Shown here: positions 24,215-34,286 of the stretch, in pieces | Layout: the number at the start of each line of letters is the position of its first letter | Position numbering within the stretch: the first letter of the stretch is position 1 | NCBI GenBank assembly: GCA_030674185.1 | Contig: CM060312.1 | Span: 835,169-899,168, forward strand | Reading direction: 5' to 3' | DNA length: 64,000 nt | Source: Monoplex corrugatus | Taxonomy: Eukaryota > Mollusca > Gastropoda > Littorinimorpha > Ranellidae | Position numbers and translations under genes: made by a program | The notes under the pieces: generated by a model | What the model saw: only the letters and a program-made list of their open reading frames with translations | Told to the model about the DNA's origin: nothing | Database searches by the model: none

Positions 24215-24600
24215 TGCCTGTTCAGGCACCATCTTTGTTTTTTGTTTGTTTGTGTTGGTTTGCAAAGGTTTAACATCTGTATTTTAGAACTAGGAGAAGT
24301 GAGATAGAAGGGGGCAGTCATGATAACATCAGACGTAAAGAAGAGTAGGAACAGACAAGCAACATTTATTAGACATTTTAGAGAGGAAAGGGGAATTAGA
24401 GCACCTGATCACAACAGGAAAGCTGGAGGGAAAGAGAACACCAGATGAACTTCAGGGTGGCTGAGGACAGAGAGGGTGGAAGATGTACATGCAGTGACAA
24501 GGGATATAGATTCATATGGATGGCCATGATCACCTGACCGTGTGGTAAGGCACATGATGATGATGTTGGTTTGCTTCAGAATGACTCCAAATTTTCAAAG
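24215..24600. repeat. Diverged 42-bp monomer split by the RTE-A insertion
   Basis: caccatctttgttttttgtt, then gtgttggtttg before the insertion, and gttggtttgcttcagaatga with ctccaaatttt after it, match the 42-bp unit. This locus therefore carried an old single monomer or short array. Confidence 0.65.
24264..24563 (+). mobile_element. Internally deleted RTE-A copy with 11-bp target duplication
   Basis: The 300-bp insert starts in the RTE-A endonuclease region (aaggtttaacatctgtattt, agaactaggagaagtgagat; compare the minus strand at 10500-10550). It then switches near 24335 directly to the C-terminal region (aggaacagacaagcaacatt onward; compare 52665-52918) and ends in catgatgatga. It is flanked by tgttggtttgc at 24253-24263 and 24564-24574. 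About 2.5 kb of internal RTE-A sequence is absent. No coding capacity. Confidence 0.9.
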
Positions 24601-25182
24601 TGATAGTACTGAAGCAATTATAGCACAGTCCTGTAGCAGAGAATTAGAACTCTGTGCACTTTACAGGCTTTTGAAATTTAAAGAATTGTTTTTTATAATG
24701 TTAAGCAACATTTCATTACATATACTTGATTGATTTTTTCTTCACTGAGTACATTTGATTATGTTCTCTGCCAAGGGGAAGGAGTACACATCACTGAGGT
24801 GTGGAAAATTTCAGCTATTCCAGCCCCCCGCAGCCAGCCCAACTCAGCCAGATCATTCACACTTCTGTTTAGTGATTTAATGCTACCAGCCCTCTGGGCC
24901 TGGGTCACCTCTTCTCTCTTTTTCTTCCTCTTCTGTGCGTTCTCCCTCTGTCTCTCTTCTTTTTTTCCTTCCCCTTGCTCCAGTGGGCACTTGTGCCAAT
25001 GGCATTGGCCAGCATTTCCTCCCTCAATCCTGCAGCAGCTTGATTGTAATGCCAGGTGCAAACCGGTTTGCTTGTTGACTAGTAGCTTGGCTCGTCAACG
25101 ACCAGCTCGGCAGGGGAATTCTTCTGATGATTTCTTTCTATTGGGTTTCAAACCGGTATTCACACCCAGCAAAGAACAGCAT
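24601..25182. other. Intergenic or intronic sequence, no gene recognised
   Basis: Includes an ORF across 24730-25215 with C/T-rich composition; no domain recognised, and its last part is RTE-A sequence. Confidence 0.45.
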
Positions 25183-25279
25183 GGACAGCAAAGAAAACAA
25201 ACGAGACAGTCTTGATGGAGGCAGACACAAGTAGATCACTCATAAGGAAGATTAGGAAAAGACAGGCAACATTTATTTT
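25183..25279 (+). mobile_element. RTE-A fragment
   Basis: tggacagcaaagaaaacaaa, cgagacagtcttgatg, then aggaagattaggaaaagaca and ggcaacattta match 52598-52695 almost base for base. It is a 97-bp piece of the reverse transcriptase C-terminal region, without a tail. Confidence 0.88.
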
Positions 25280-27129
25280 CTGGGACTAAGGGTTGCTTCC
25301 CTGCAAAGGCTGCCCTCCTTGTGCATGCTTTTGCAGTACTGGTATATGGCTGGCTGAGGGTCCTTTTGCTCCCCCAGTTATGGGCTGCCAAACCAGGACC
25401 CAGGGTCCCAGCATTTTTTTCTTGCCTGAAGGTATCCTTTGCAGAGACTTTCCTCTTTGGGCATGCTTTTACAGCAGTATGCAGGCTGGGGGTCCTTTGG
25501 CTGCCTTGTCGCAACCCAGCCCCCCCCTCCCCCTCCCTGTGGAAGGGAACACACTTTTTGCTCTTCAGACCTACATTCTGAGCCTTAGCTTACAGGTCCA
25601 GCTGCCTTCAAACTCTTCCGGTTGAGTTTCAGCTCTTTCCTGTCCAGGTTTCAGCCTACTACTGTACTAGAGAGTTATCCTGAGTCTTCATGGGCATCCC
25701 TGTGCTCTTTGAGAGGGTCAGGATCAGGGAATACGAGGATCATTTCTCTGACTCCTCAGCTTGGTCTTCCAAGGACACTCCTAGAGGTCTGGATCCGCCA
25801 TGGCAGTAGTATCGCTGGTTGCAGGCTCCCCATGCTTCATGGCTGAGGCCACTCTAGATCCCTTCTCTCACATGAGGCAGTTACCTGTTCTCCCTCTCTC
25901 TCTCTTCCAGGAGAATCTACTTGTCCTCCCAGACGCTTGCTGTCCATGTCACGCTTATTACAGACCATTGCTGATTAGGAAGAGATATCTCTCAAGAAAG
26001 CTTCTTTGGTTATGAATTTGGGCCTTAGTTGTAGTGCTTTGAGACTCTCTCCTGATTCCTCCTCAGGAGAGGTGGTTTCAGCTCTGCCAGAAGCTGGATT
26101 CTGTCCATCTACTTCTTTGTGCCTGTGTTTCGATTTGTGTGTGTGTGTGTGTGTGTTCTGTTTTTGTTTTAGTTCTGTTTTGTTTTTGTGTTTTGTTCTG
26201 TTTTCTTTTTTGCTAGATTTATTGTACTGTTATCTGGTGTCATGATGTGTGCCTGTATGTGTGTGTTACTTTTATTTAAATATATTTTTTTCAGGGGTGC
26301 TGTGATAGGGAGATGTTATTTTAATCATGTTGATAGGCAGATGAAGCTATGTATTAGCAAGTTTGTCAAACTGTCTGTGTTTGTGTGGGGTGTTTGTTGA
26401 TTGTTGTCCAGATGTGTCTGTAAGTTTTTCATAACATCTATGTGTTTCCTCTTTGCTGTTGTTGTTATTGTTGTTGTCTGCCATCATGCTGTGTGGATAT
26501 GGGTCTGTATGTATGAATGTATATATATATGTGTGTGTATGTCTGAGTGTGGGCATGTGTATATATGCATGTATTTACTGTTATTTATTTTCATTTCTTA
26601 GTAATCTTACTCGTTTATTTATCTGCATATTCCTTTATTTTGTATTTTTATTCATCTTTTTACATACTTACTTACTTACTACTTATTTACTTACCTGTTT
26701 TCTCTTTTCTTTCCTCAGAAGAAAACAACAGACTGGCAGAACTATGATTAAGGAAATATTGTCTTCACCTAGTCGACAGACAGCTGAGGTTTTGTGCATT
26801 GACTGGGAAGGGGGAGGGGCGGCTTTCTGTCATTTGAGACAAGTTTATACAGAGTAGCTAATTGTGTTGTGACTCAGACCTTTAATTATTTATTTATTTA
26901 CTTTATGCTCCTTTTTTTTTGAAGATAAGTTACACAGTTACACACGTCATTTACGTGTAACCAACATTATTCTAGTGATCTCATATCTCATCTCTCTCCT
27001 TTGCCAGGATCAGCGGTAGGAGCCATGCTCAACATCAGAAATTTTCTCCAGGTAACACGATTAAGACATTTGTGGGCGACCTCCTGGATCTCCAGACCAC
27101 AGACTTCAGTGATGTTGTTGAAATAGGAG
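25280..27129. other. Intergenic or intronic sequence, no gene recognised
   Basis: Contains a short GT tract (26128-26154), a CTTA/TTAC-rich stretch (about 26660-26690) and a strong splice-acceptor-like tract ending cctcag at 26718. Open stretches here have no recognisable domains. Two related C/T-rich blocks near 25300 and 25440 (gcatgctttt-cag) suggest an old local duplication. Confidence 0.45.
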
Positions 27130-27287
27130 GTGTGGGGTCATCCCTTTCTTCTCCTCACCACAACTTTCCCCTGCAGGACTGTTGACATCAGATCTGTTTT
27201 GGTATTTCTGATCACATGGCCTTCATATTTCAGCTTTCTTTTGTTGATCTCTGTCAGCAGCTGGCGCCTGATGTTCAGTTCCTTTAA

Positions 27288-27472
27288 CCCTTTGACTCCC
27301 ACACCCTGTCCACCAGCATCCTGCATTGTCAACCATGCAAGCAAAGCAAAACCTTAACCCTTTGACTCGCTCACCCTATTCACCAGCTTCCTGCAGGACG
27401 GTGTTTGATAGGGTGAGGAAGTCAAAGGGTTAAGTTTTTGCAGTTGGTGGATAGGGTGCGGGAGTGAAAGGG
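27288..27472. mobile_element. piggyBac-type MITE (outer)
   Basis: A 185-bp element flanked by TTAA on both sides (27284-27287 and 27473-27476). Termini are ccctttgactcccacaccct at the left and its near-perfect inverse at the right, about 28 bases including tgtccacca/tggtggata. It has no coding. TTAA duplication plus CCCT-starting ends is the signature of piggyBac-superfamily elements. It interrupts LINE coding between SVL and ELNIRRQ. Confidence 0.85.
27358..27429. mobile_element. piggyBac-type MITE (inner), nested in the outer one
   Basis: 72 bp flanked by TTAA (27354-27357 and 27430-27433), with inverted ends ccctttgactcgctcaccct and their complement gatagggtgaggaagtcaaaggg. The ends are similar to but not the same as those of the outer element. 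It may be a second insertion into the first, or a fold-back derivative. Confidence 0.75.
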
Positions 27473-28358
27473 TTAAATTAACACGCTATCATTTGTTCTT
27501 CTGTCTATCCATTTGAATCTGAGAAGTGGTCTATAGAGCCACATTTCTGCTGCATTGATGTTATTTTCTATGTCTTTTCTTAGTGTCCAGGCTTCGCAGC
27601 TATACATTGAAACAGGCCAAATCCAAATTTTCAGGATTCTTAGTTTGAAATCTTTGGGAAGGCCTCTGTCTTTCCATACATTGTTTAACTGGACCATTTT
27701 TTGTTTTGCCATGCCAATTCTTGTTTTCACATCTTAATGCTTTTACAGATCCTAGATACTTGAAATGTTGGACATTTTTTAAAGTCTGTTTTATTTATTT
27801 GAATGTTTGGAGTTCCTGGCCTTCTTTCCTTGCTATGTGCATGACAGTGGATTTTTTTAGCATTCAATTTCAATCCTGCCCTGCAACCTTCATGCTTGAG
27901 ATGTTATCTGCCATTAATGCAGTGTTGTCTGCATATCTCAGGTTGGTGATGTTTCTTCTTCCCGTCTTTATTCCCATCTCATCTAAATCTGTTTTTAATG
28001 ACCTACTCTGTATTTAAGTTAAAAAGATAAGGCAAAAGGATGCAGCCCTGCCTGACTCCTTTTTAATACCAAAATATTCACAGTGTGCATCATTCCATCT
28101 GATGGTCGCTTTTTGGTCTTCGTATAATGCTTCAACAAGTGACACCAAGTGTTTGGGAAGCCCATCTTTGCCATTGTGTTAAACAGTTGATGGTGTATGA
28201 CACTTTCAAAGGCCTTGCTGTAATTGATAAAGGTAATGAAAGCTTCTTGTTCGCTGTTCCTTACTTTTTATATCAAAATCTGTAAGACAAATAGCATGTC
28301 TTTGGTCATTGTAAAATGATGAGAGTGTGTGTTTTGATTTGTAGTATATCGGGATTTC

Positions 28359-31300
28359 ATCATCATCATCAGTCCCGTAGTCTGGTTGACCGTTGGGGCA
28401 CCATTGAAGATTTTGCAACCAACTTCCTCCACTCCTCACGGTCCTCAGCTTTCCGCAGAATGATATTCCATTCAAGGCCAGTCCACTCTTTGATATTGTC
28501 TTCCCATCTTTTTCTCTGTCTGCCTCTTCGTCTCCCTCCCTGAACTGTTCCCTGCAAGACGGTCTTGGCCAGTCCAGATGATCGTGTGACGTGCCCGTAC
28601 CACCTCAGTTTGCGTCTTTTCACTGAGGTCAGGAGGTCTTCATACGGCCCGATGGCGTTTTCGATTCGGGTTTTCACTTCTTTATTGGTTATATGATCTA
28701 TGTACGAGATACCAAGGAGTTTGCGGAAGCATCTCATCTCCATTGCCTGTATCCTTCTTTCAATGTCTGCTGTTATGGTCCATGTTTCGCATGCATACAA
28801 AAATATTGACATGACCAGGGAACGCATCAGTCTGATCTTGGAGCCGATTGCGATATTCTTGTCGTTCCAGATGACTTTTAGCTTGGTCATTGCAGCTGTG
28901 GTCTGTGCAATCCTGGAAAGTACCTCGGGCTTTGATCCTTCATCTGATACTATAGCTCCCAGATATTTAAATCTATGGACGGTCTCAAGTTTCTTGTTGT
29001 CTATGGTAATGTCAGTGCTGATGCCATTGGTATTATTTGTCATCAACTGGGTTTTCTCTGCACTGATCTGCATGCCATATGATGTGGAGGCCTCATCAAG
29101 ATGTTTTATCAAGCTGACTAGCTCTTGCTCTTGCCCAGCTAGTCCGTCAATGTCGTCGGCAAAACGCAAGTTTGTGATTGTTCTACCTCCGATGCTGACT
29201 GTTCCCTCGTGGTCTTCAAGTGCGTCAGCCATTATTCTCTCTAAGAAGATGTTGAAGAGAGTGGGGGAGAGCAGGCATCCTTGGCGTACTCCAACTGTGG
29301 TTCGGAACCATTCGCCTATGTTGTTGTCATGGTAGACTGCACTGGTCGCCTTTTCGTAGAGGCATTCTATGGTTCTGATCAGGTTGGCATTGATGTTGTA
29401 CAGCCTCATGGTTGCCCACAAGGCTGCGTGCCAAACTCTGTCGAATGCCTTCTTGAAGTCCACGAAGACGTGGTAAAGGCCTTGTTGGTGTTGCAGGTAT
29501 TTCTCACAGAGCAATCTGAGGTTGAAAATTTGCTCTGTGGTACTTCTTCCTGGTCTGAAACCTGCCTGCTCTTCTTTTATTATCTCCTCAGCTTGTGGCT
29601 TCAGTCTACTCAGAAGGATTTTTAGCATGACCTTACTTGGATGGCTGATCAGGCTGATGGTACGGTAGTTTTGGCATAGTTGTAGGTTGCCTTTCTTCGG
29701 GAGAGTGATGATCAGGGACTGGGTCCAAGGTGTTGGCCACTCACCTGTCCGCCAGATCTTATTGCAGATGATGAGTAACATATCTATCATGGCCTCTCCT
29801 CCTGCCTGGACCAGTTCTGAGGGAATGTTGTCCATTCCTGCCGACTTGCCTTTCTTCAATGATTTTACTGCAGCTTCAACTTCTTCTCGCAAGATGGGGT
29901 AGCTGTCGTTGTTGGTTGGTGGAGGAACGTCTAGCACCTTGGGATCTCCTGTTGTTGTGTGTGTGTATAATTCGGAGCAGTACTCTGTCCACCTCTGCAG
30001 AATCTCTTGATCTTCTGTGAGACATTTCCCTGCTTTGTTCTGTATGGTAGTGGTTCTGCCTTGTTTTGAGCTTGCTAGTTCTTTCACAAGCTGGTAGGCT
30101 TTTTTGCTGTTATTTTTCTGCAGGTTTGCTTCGATATCTTGGCATTGTTCTTCAATCCATGTTTCCTTTGCTTTCCTCATGCCTTCTTTAACTTGTTGGT
30201 TGGCTTTTCTGTATAGTTTAGCACCTTCATCCGTACTCTTCTTTTGCTTTAGTTCTCTGCGTTTGTCGCTCAGCTTTAGTACTTCTTCCGTGACCCAGGG
30301 CATCTTTGTTGGTCGGTGTTTTCCAAGGATGTCGTTGGCTGCTTCGGTCACGGCAGTGTTGAAGTTGTTGATCAGAGTGTCTACTTCGGTGTCCATATTG
30401 TCAAGGACGAGGAGAGGAGCAAACTTCCCTCCTATCGTTGCTTGGAAGTTTTCAACTATGTTGGGGTCTTTGAGCTTCTCAAGATTGAACTTAATTCTTA
30501 TGTTGCCCTGTTTCTTCATCCTCTGGAGGCGGAGTTTGAAGGTCATCATTACAAGCTCATGATCGCTTCCAATGTCGGCTCCTGGAAAGCTCCTGGTCTT
30601 TGCGATGTTAACACTTGACTGGAAGCGTCTTTGAACCATGATGTAGTCGATCTGACTGTGGTATTTTTCTCCTGGGCTGTGCCATGTCCAGCGTCTAGAT
30701 GGTTTGTGTGGACCGAACGTGTTCACCACCCTCAGGTCGTTGTAACTGGCGAATTCTAGGAGCCTTAAACCTCTTTCGTTGGTCTCAGGGTTGCAGTATT
30801 GGCCACATATCCCTTTCCAGTTATTGTGTTCATCCTCTCCAATCTTCGCATTCCAGTCGCCCTGCACTATAATGATGTCTTTCTTTGGCGTCTGATCTAC
30901 GATTTCCTGCAGTTGATCATAGAAATCTTCGACAGCCTCGTCATCATAGTCAGTTGTTGGGGCATAAGCTTGGATGACGGTGATGTTAAAAGGTGAAGCC
31001 TTAAGCCGAATAGTAATGAGTCTGCTAGAGACTGGTCGGCATCCCATGATGGCATTCACAGTGTCTTTGTGAATGAGGAATCCAACTCCATGTTCATGTT
31101 TGTCTTCACTGCCACTGAAGTAGAGTTTGTGGCCTTCTGGGGTAGACGTTTCTCCGAGGTTTTTCCATCGTACCTCACAGAGCCCAAGGACGTTCCATCG
31201 GTATCTCTTCATTTCATACGTTAGTTCTGCAACTTTTCCTGCTGCTCTCAGCGATCTCACATTCCAGGTGCCGATAGTAACATTTTTTCTTGTACGTAGG

Positions 31301-31800
31301 GATTTTGGTCCATCAGTCACATACTTTTCACCTCCGCCCTGATGGCCAGCGACGGAAGGCGCGGTCCTTGTTCCGGGCGACGACCGGGCCGGTATGGATT
31401 GAGTTGCGGTTGTAATCTTCATTTAGTGTGTCTTGGGCAATGTCGCATGGCGGAGCCCATCCCTCTCCATGCCAGACCACAGCCGACGTCCTCCATCTAG
31501 GTGGTTCGCCTTGGTCTTGAACACATAGCCGTTGAGTTCCTTGCGGAACTTCGTCCGCCTTGGCCGGTAACCTGAATCGTGGAGGTTATTCGCCCAGTGA
31601 TGCAGTGTTAACATCACCCCCTCACATGGTTTGGCACGCCTGCTGAGGCGAGGTCCCGGGGTGTGGCGCTTGGAGCCAGCACGTGAGAGATTTAGAGGAT
31701 GGACGAGGACCAGTGATGCCCGTCCACCCTACCAGGTAGAGTGCAGCAGCCAGACATCAAAGGTACTACCTCTATCCAGAGCCCCCTACACCTGGTAAAT
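28359..31800 (-). mobile_element. RTE-like LINE with intact ORF (RTE-C)
   Basis: On the minus strand it comprises a leader (about 31423-31800, GC-richer than the surroundings), a single long ORF (28369-31422) and a four-unit GATGAT tail at 28359-28371 overlapping the stop. The 5' limit is estimated from the change in composition near 31790. I could not find a clear target duplication. It inserted next to, or within, the older degenerate LINE on its left. Confidence 0.88.
28369..31422 (-). CDS. LINE endonuclease-reverse transcriptase, 1017 aa, intact
   Basis: The protein nicks target DNA and copies its own RNA into the break. Residues 51-295 form the AP-type endonuclease: GTWNVRSL (51-58), LCEVRW (81-86), QAYAPT (151-156), GDWNAKIGE (188-196) and the SDHELV active-site end (286-291). 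Residues about 570-800 form the reverse transcriptase: QAGFRPGRST (619-628), VFVDFKKAFDRVW (652-664, first catalytic Asp), GVRQGCLLSP (711-720) and FADD (754-757). The C-terminus has the RTE-type WYGHV and GRQRKRWEDNIKEW modules. Length and motif order match full RTE-type proteins, there is no internal stop, and all catalytic residues I can check are present. Start is the first ATG; a short upstream ORF (31423-31617) ends immediately before it. Confidence 0.95.
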   Translation of the reverse strand: MKITTATQSIPARSSPGTRTAPSVAGHQGGGEKYVTDGPKSLRTRKNVTIGTWNVRSLRAAGKVAELTYEMKRYRWNVLGLCEVRWKNLGETSTPEGHKLYFSGSEDKHEHGVGFLIHKDTVNAIMGCRPVSSRLITIRLKASPFNITVIQAYAPTTDYDDEAVEDFYDQLQEIVDQTPKKDIIIVQGDWNAKIGEDEHNNWKGICGQYCNPETNERGLRLLEFASYNDLRVVNTFGPHKPSRRWTWHSPGEKYHSQIDYIMVQRRFQSSVNIAKTRSFPGADIGSDHELVMMTFKLRLQRMKKQGNIRIKFNLEKLKDPNIVENFQATIGGKFAPLLVLDNMDTEVDTLINNFNTAVTEAANDILGKHRPTKMPWVTEEVLKLSDKRRELKQKKSTDEGAKLYRKANQQVKEGMRKAKETWIEEQCQDIEANLQKNNSKKAYQLVKELASSKQGRTTTIQNKAGKCLTEDQEILQRWTEYCSELYTHTTTGDPKVLDVPPPTNNDSYPILREEVEAAVKSLKKGKSAGMDNIPSELVQAGGEAMIDMLLIICNKIWRTGEWPTPWTQSLIITLPKKGNLQLCQNYRTISLISHPSKVMLKILLSRLKPQAEEIIKEEQAGFRPGRSTTEQIFNLRLLCEKYLQHQQGLYHVFVDFKKAFDRVWHAALWATMRLYNINANLIRTIECLYEKATSAVYHDNNIGEWFRTTVGVRQGCLLSPTLFNIFLERIMADALEDHEGTVSIGGRTITNLRFADDIDGLAGQEQELVSLIKHLDEASTSYGMQISAEKTQLMTNNTNGISTDITIDNKKLETVHRFKYLGAIVSDEGSKPEVLSRIAQTTAAMTKLKVIWNDKNIAIGSKIRLMRSLVMSIFLYACETWTITADIERRIQAMEMRCFRKLLGISYIDHITNKEVKTRIENAIGPYEDLLTSVKRRKLRWYGHVTRSSGLAKTVLQGTVQGGRRRGRQRKRWEDNIKEWTGLEWNIILRKAEDREEWRKLVAKSSMVPQRSTRLRD

Positions 31801-32445
31801 ATCCTTATGAAAATCCAACAGTGTTAGGACAAAAATGTTTCAAGAGTCAGGATCAAGAAGAACGTTTTTTGTTAGCTTGAGAGGAGCAGCAGTTTCAGTA
31901 CTGTGATGAGGACAATTTGTGGACTGAGAAGAACTGGTGAGTTTATGTTCATTTAAAAGGCAGAAAGCTGTTGGAACATAATTTTCTCCATGATCTTTAC
32001 AACTAATACAAGGATGAGAGATTACAGACCAGGCGATAGTCTTTTTTCTACAGTATTAGAGTCAAGGATGGCATTTTTGAGGAGTTTGACAATAGCTGAT
32101 GGAAAAGAACCACACATCAAGGAAGATTTGCTAATGCAAATCAGAGTTGGAAGTCATCCAAAAACTACATACAGTAGTGGTGTGGGAGAGGACTGAGAAC
32201 ATGAAGTGGGTTTTGCTTTCAGAATAATGTTCTTTAATCCTGACTCTGTTAGTGACTTGAATGCTTCAAACTTAGAAATTGTTGCCAGGATGGAATGACC
32301 TGCTAAGATGAGTCCTGATTAGGATCACTGCGAATGGACAACAAAGACATTAAAAAAGTGTAAGAGGTCACTAATGGGACAGGTTGATAGAAATGAAGAG
32401 CTCCTATCATGACTGAGCAGCTGGTAACAGACTGAAAACAGCAGT
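31801..32445. other. Intergenic sequence, no gene recognised
   Basis: Contains a short open stretch (31990-32196) without recognisable domain. Possibly old repeat sequence. Confidence 0.45.
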
Positions 32446-32448
32446 TAT

Positions 32449-34286
32449 GTTTCTATTCATTTGTTTCAAACTCCATCTTTTGTCACATTTATATCAGTTG
32501 GTTTCAGAGTGACTCCATCTTTTGTCATGTTTATATTGGTTTGTTTCAGAGTGACTCCATCTTTTGTCATGTTTCTGTTGGTTTGTTTCAGAATGACTCC
32601 ATCTTTTGTCATGTTTCTGTTAGTTTGTTTCAGAGTGACTCCATCTTTTGTCGTGTTTCTATTGGTTTGTTTCAAAGTGACTCCATCTTTTGTCATGTTT
32701 CTGTTGGTTTGTTTCAGAGTGACTCCATCTTTTGTCATGTTTCTGTTAGTTTGTTTCAAAGTGACTCCATCTTTTGTCATGTTTCTGTTGGTTTGTTTCA
32801 GAGTGACTCCATCTTTTGTCATGTTTCTGTTAGTTTGTTTCAAAGTGACTCCATCTTTTGTCATGTTTATATTGGTTTGTTTCAGAGTGACTCCATCTTT
32901 TGTCATGTTTCTGTTGGTTTGTTTCAGAATGACTCCATCTTTTGTCATGTTTCTGTTAGTTTGTTTCAGAGTGACTCCATCTTTTGTCATGTTTCTGTTG
33001 GTTTGTTTCAGAATGACTCCATCTTTTGTCATGTTTCTGTTAGTTTGTTTCAGAATGACTCCATCTTTTGTCGTGTTTCTATTGGTTTGTTTCAAAGTGA
33101 CTCCATCTTTTGTCATGTTTCTGTTAGTTTGTTTCAGAGTGACTCCATCTTTTGTCGTGTTTCTATTGGTTTGTTTCAGAATGACTCCATCTTTTGTCAT
33201 GTTTCTGTTAGTTTGTTTCAGAGTGACTCCATCTTTTGTCGTGTTTCTATTGGTTTGTTTCAGAATGACTCCATCTTTTGTCATGTTTCTGTTAGTTTGT
33301 TTCAGAGTGACTCCATCTTTTGTCGTGTTTCTGTTGGTTTGTTTCAGAATGACTCCATCTTTTGTCATGTTTCTGTTAGTTTGTTTCAGAGTGACTCCAT
33401 CTTTTGTCATGTTTCTGTTGGTTTGTTTCAGAATGACTCCATCTTTTGTCATGTTTCTGTTAGTTTGTTTCAGAGTGACTCCATCTTTTGTCGTGTTTCT
33501 ATTGGTTTGTTTCAAAGTGACTCCATCTTTTGTCATGTTTCTGTTGGTTTGTTTCAGAGTGACTCCATCTTTTGTCATGTTTCTGTTGGTTTGTTTCAAA
33601 GTGACTCCATCTTCTGTCATGTTTCTATTGGTTTGTTTCAAAATGACTCTTGTCATGTTTCTTTGCATTTGTTTCAAAGTGACTCCATCTTTTGTCATGT
33701 TTCTATTGGTTTGTTTCAAAATGACTCCATCTTCTGTCATGTTTCTATTGGTTTGTTTCAAAATGACTCCATCTTTTGTCATGTTTCTGTTGGTTTGTTT
33801 CAGAGTGACTCCATCTTTTGTCGTGTTTCTATTGGTTTGTTTCAAAGTGACTCCATCTTTTGTCATGTTTCTGTTGGCTTGTTTCAGAGTGACTCCATCT
33901 TTTGTCATGTTTCTGTTGGTTTGTTTCAAAGTGACTCCATCTTCTGTCATGTTTCTATTGGTTTGTTTCAAAATGACTCCATCTTTTGTCATATTTCTTT
34001 GCATTTGTTTCAAAGTGACTCCATCTTTTGTCATGTTTCTACTGGTTTGTTTCAGAGTGACTCCATCTTTTGTCATGTTTCTGTTGGTTTGTTTCAAAAT
34101 GACTCTATCTTTTGTCATGTTTCTTTGCATTTGTTTCAAAGTGACTCCATCTTTTGTCATGTTTCTATTGGTTTGTTTCAAAATGACTCCATCTTCTGTC
34201 ATGTTTCTATTGGTTTGTTTCAAAATGACTCCATCTTTTGTCATGTTTCTGTTGGTTTGTTTCAGAGTGACTCCATCTTTCATCAT
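32449..34286. repeat. 42-bp minisatellite, second array (~44 copies) with higher-order structure
   Basis: Unit gagtgactccatcttttgtc followed by atgtttctgttggtttgtttca. Because 42 is divisible by three and the indels are multiples of three, three forward frames and one reverse frame stay open for nearly 600 codons (forward 14-residue repeat TPSFVMFLLVCFR-V). Monomer variants are ordered: an 84-bp dimer repeats in the middle (about 33100-33480). A longer block that includes the distinctive catttgtttcaaag (CICFK) variant recurs in the right third. The frames have no start or splice context, and I treat them as non-coding. Confidence 0.96.

Larger units (their letters stand above)
27130..28345 (-). 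mobile_element. Degenerate RTE-like LINE, 3' half, carrying nested MITEs
   Basis: Minus-strand reading gives INYSKAFESVIHHQLFNTMAK (catalytic palm, about 28160-28240), a FPNTWCHLL-type stretch, and KTRIGMAKQKMVQLNNVWKD (27680-27730). These are followed by LRILKIWIWPVSMYSCEAWT, INAAEMWLYRPLLRFKWIDR, and after the MITE insertion ELNIRRQLLTEINKRKLKYE-GHVIRN (27138-27280). This is the thumb and C-terminal region of RTE-type proteins. It has many stops and frameshifts. The right end abuts the GAT tail of the intact LINE at 28359. Confidence 0.8.

Noticed and set aside
26694..26860. Second exon for the 23684 gene after the acceptor at 26718
   Set aside because: The acceptor is good, but in the required phase the frame stops after about ten residues, and no domain supports it. 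Left as a possibility only.
28700..31342. Plus-strand ORFs of 65-211 residues across the intact LINE
   Set aside because: Shadows of the 1017-residue minus-strand ORF, with no recognisable domains.
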